Source: CAZMNY01 sp964567745
Lineage (GTDB): Bacteria > Planctomycetota > Planctomycetia > Pirellulales > Pirellulaceae
Assembly: GCA_964567745.1 (NCBI GenBank)
Contig: CAZMNY010000005.1
Span: forward strand, 124,001 to 188,000
DNA length: 64,000 nucleotides
Direction of reading: 5' to 3'
This document shows positions 63,076 through 64,000 of the stretch, piece after piece; positions within the stretch are counted from its first letter, which is position 1; each line of letters begins with the position of its first letter. Under the pieces are notes generated by a model that searched no databases, had not been told where the DNA came from, and saw only the letters and a program-made list of their open reading frames with translations. The translations under genes and the position numbers were made by a program.

Positions 63076-64000
63076 TCAGTAGCTAATTTGCTGGAAGTAG
63101 CGGAGGATGCGTTGGCCGACGGTTCGCCAGCCCGCGCGGATTCGCGCTTGGCCGACGGCGCCGATGATCAGCCGGCCTTCGGGATCGTCGACGCTCGCGG
63201 ACCCTTCGAAGTAGGTCTCCAGCGGCTCCTCTTTGCCAGCGCGGCTGGGATGACTGGCGATCGGTCCGCCATTCCGTCCCGCGAGACTGTCCGGAACGCT
63301 TCGCGCACGGCGCTTCGAAACATGGCTTAGCTTCGACATGATTCGCCAATCGGAGCGTTGGTCGAGCACGATGTGGACCGGTTGCCCTTCGTGAACGAAT
63401 TCCATGTCATGCCCATCGATCATCAGGATCGCCTGCAGTTCGTTGGGATCACCGACGTAGCAAACGAGTTGGCCGAAAGGATAATAGGCGCCGACGTTCT
63501 TTGTCGCGGTCGGCTGGCCCGACCATGAAGCGAGTCGCTCACCAGTTCGATCAGCGCGTCGATTGGGAATCGCGATCACTTCGCCGTCCTCTTTGGCTCG
63601 CACCACGAGCCGCCGCTTGTCGTCCTCTTGTTCCTCAATTTGCCGATCGACTCCGCCCATCGTCTCCAGCAGCTCGTCCAATTCCAAGGCGGCTTCGTCG
63701 ACGCCTAACACGGCCAGACTGTTCGCTGTGGCAGCGCGGACGTCGAGTTGTTCGCGGCGTCCTTGAAGGGCGTTGATCTGCAGATCGAGACCCGTGTTTC
63801 GCAGCGTGACGATTGGATCGCCGCGTCGCACGCTCTGGCCTGGCTTCACATGCGTCTCGGTCAAGTTGCCGGCGACTTCGACGTAAATCGGCGCAGCGCT
63901 GCGAGGGCGGACGTGGACGTGGCAGCGAATGTAATGCGGAAGCGGCACGTACAACAGGGCCAGCAATAACCCGCAGACGCCAGCGCTGCTGATCGCGAAA
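63076..64000 (-). CDS. Membrane-fusion/biotinyl-lipoyl-like protein, 5' end cut by window
   Basis: The frame stays open to the window edge, so at least 308 aa at the C-terminal end are present. A hydrophobic segment (SSAGVCGLLLALLYVPLP) is followed by a lipoyl/barrel-sandwich part (IYVEVAGNLTETHVKPGQSVRRGD), a helical hairpin (about 80-130) and the return half (VRAKEDGEVIAI). This is the HlyD/adaptor layout. The same C-terminal arrangement occurs in planctomycete M50-peptidase/HlyD fusions, so the missing part may be a zinc-metalloprotease domain. A role in export is likely. Confidence 0.7.
   Translation of the reverse strand, partial: FAISSAGVCGLLLALLYVPLPHYIRCHVHVRPRSAAPIYVEVAGNLTETHVKPGQSVRRGDPIVTLRNTGLDLQINALQGRREQLDVRAATANSLAVLGVDEAALELDELLETMGGVDRQIEEQEDDKRRLVVRAKEDGEVIAIPNRRADRTGERLASWSGQPTATKNVGAYYPFGQLVCYVGDPNELQAILMIDGHDMEFVHEGQPVHIVLDQRSDWRIMSKLSHVSKRRARSVPDSLAGRNGGPIASHPSRAGKEEPLETYFEGSASVDDPEGRLIIGAVGQARIRAGWRTVGQRILRYFQQISY

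Overview
The window looks like a chromosome segment of a GC-rich planctomycete, most likely order Pirellulales. The reasons are: four DUF1501 proteins with twin-arginine leaders; two PSCyt1/DUF1549/DUF1553 ('PSD1') cytochrome-type proteins, each followed directly by a DUF1501 gene; two sulfatases with CxPxR motifs; PQQ and WD40 beta-propellers; FG-GAP proteins; and many exported carbohydrate-related enzymes. The lineage is inferred from gene content only. No rRNA, tRNA, CRISPR array or transposase was seen.

Layout. 1-4044: the 3' part of an exported subtilisin-like protease, then a beta-barrel plus beta-helix surface protein. 4094-9583 (minus strand): the most interesting region, a complete retron operon. 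It runs HEAT/ARM-repeat protein, winged-helix/SWIM zinc-finger protein, predicted msr-msd RNA, then a retron reverse transcriptase with NAxxH, YADD and VTG motifs. This composition matches what I recall as retron type XIII. The predicted RNA (about 250 nt) has a1/a2 complementary ends and a long msd hairpin with a perfect 20-bp stem, directly upstream of the RT gene. 9584-11005: a five-bladed-propeller glycosidase-like protein, whose stop codon touches the start of the HEAT gene. 11225-15831: a DUF1501 protein and a two-component pair (a membrane sensor kinase with discoidin-like input domains and a LuxR-type regulator). 16255-24952: housekeeping and small genes (ilvB, crcB, uvrA, DUF1501, arsR-type regulator with a 29-aa membrane peptide, DUF983).

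24983-28818: alpha/beta hydrolases (one single-domain, one tandem) around an SMP-30-like propeller. 29600-48771: a long plus-strand run that reads as an exported polymer-degradation and respiration cluster (PQQ propeller with a Rossmann insert, PSD1, DUF1501, two sulfatases, PhoD, PSD1, DUF1501, PHP-type protein). 48874-55873: FG-GAP protein, TIM-barrel isomerase, PIG-L deacetylase, Gfo/Idh/MocA oxidoreductase and NagB-like deaminase, which together suggest (amino)sugar turnover. 56048-64000: a PQQ-type sugar dehydrogenase fused to cytochrome c domains, WD40 protein, F420/NADP-type reductase, an nhaA antiporter with a histidine-rich loop and a strongly structured leader RNA, and the end of a membrane-fusion-type protein cut by the window.

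Intergenic spaces repeatedly carry short palindromic, REP-like repeats of at least four families. A pair of abutting MITE-like palindromes lies at 16033-16246. Several repeats touch or overlap gene ends.
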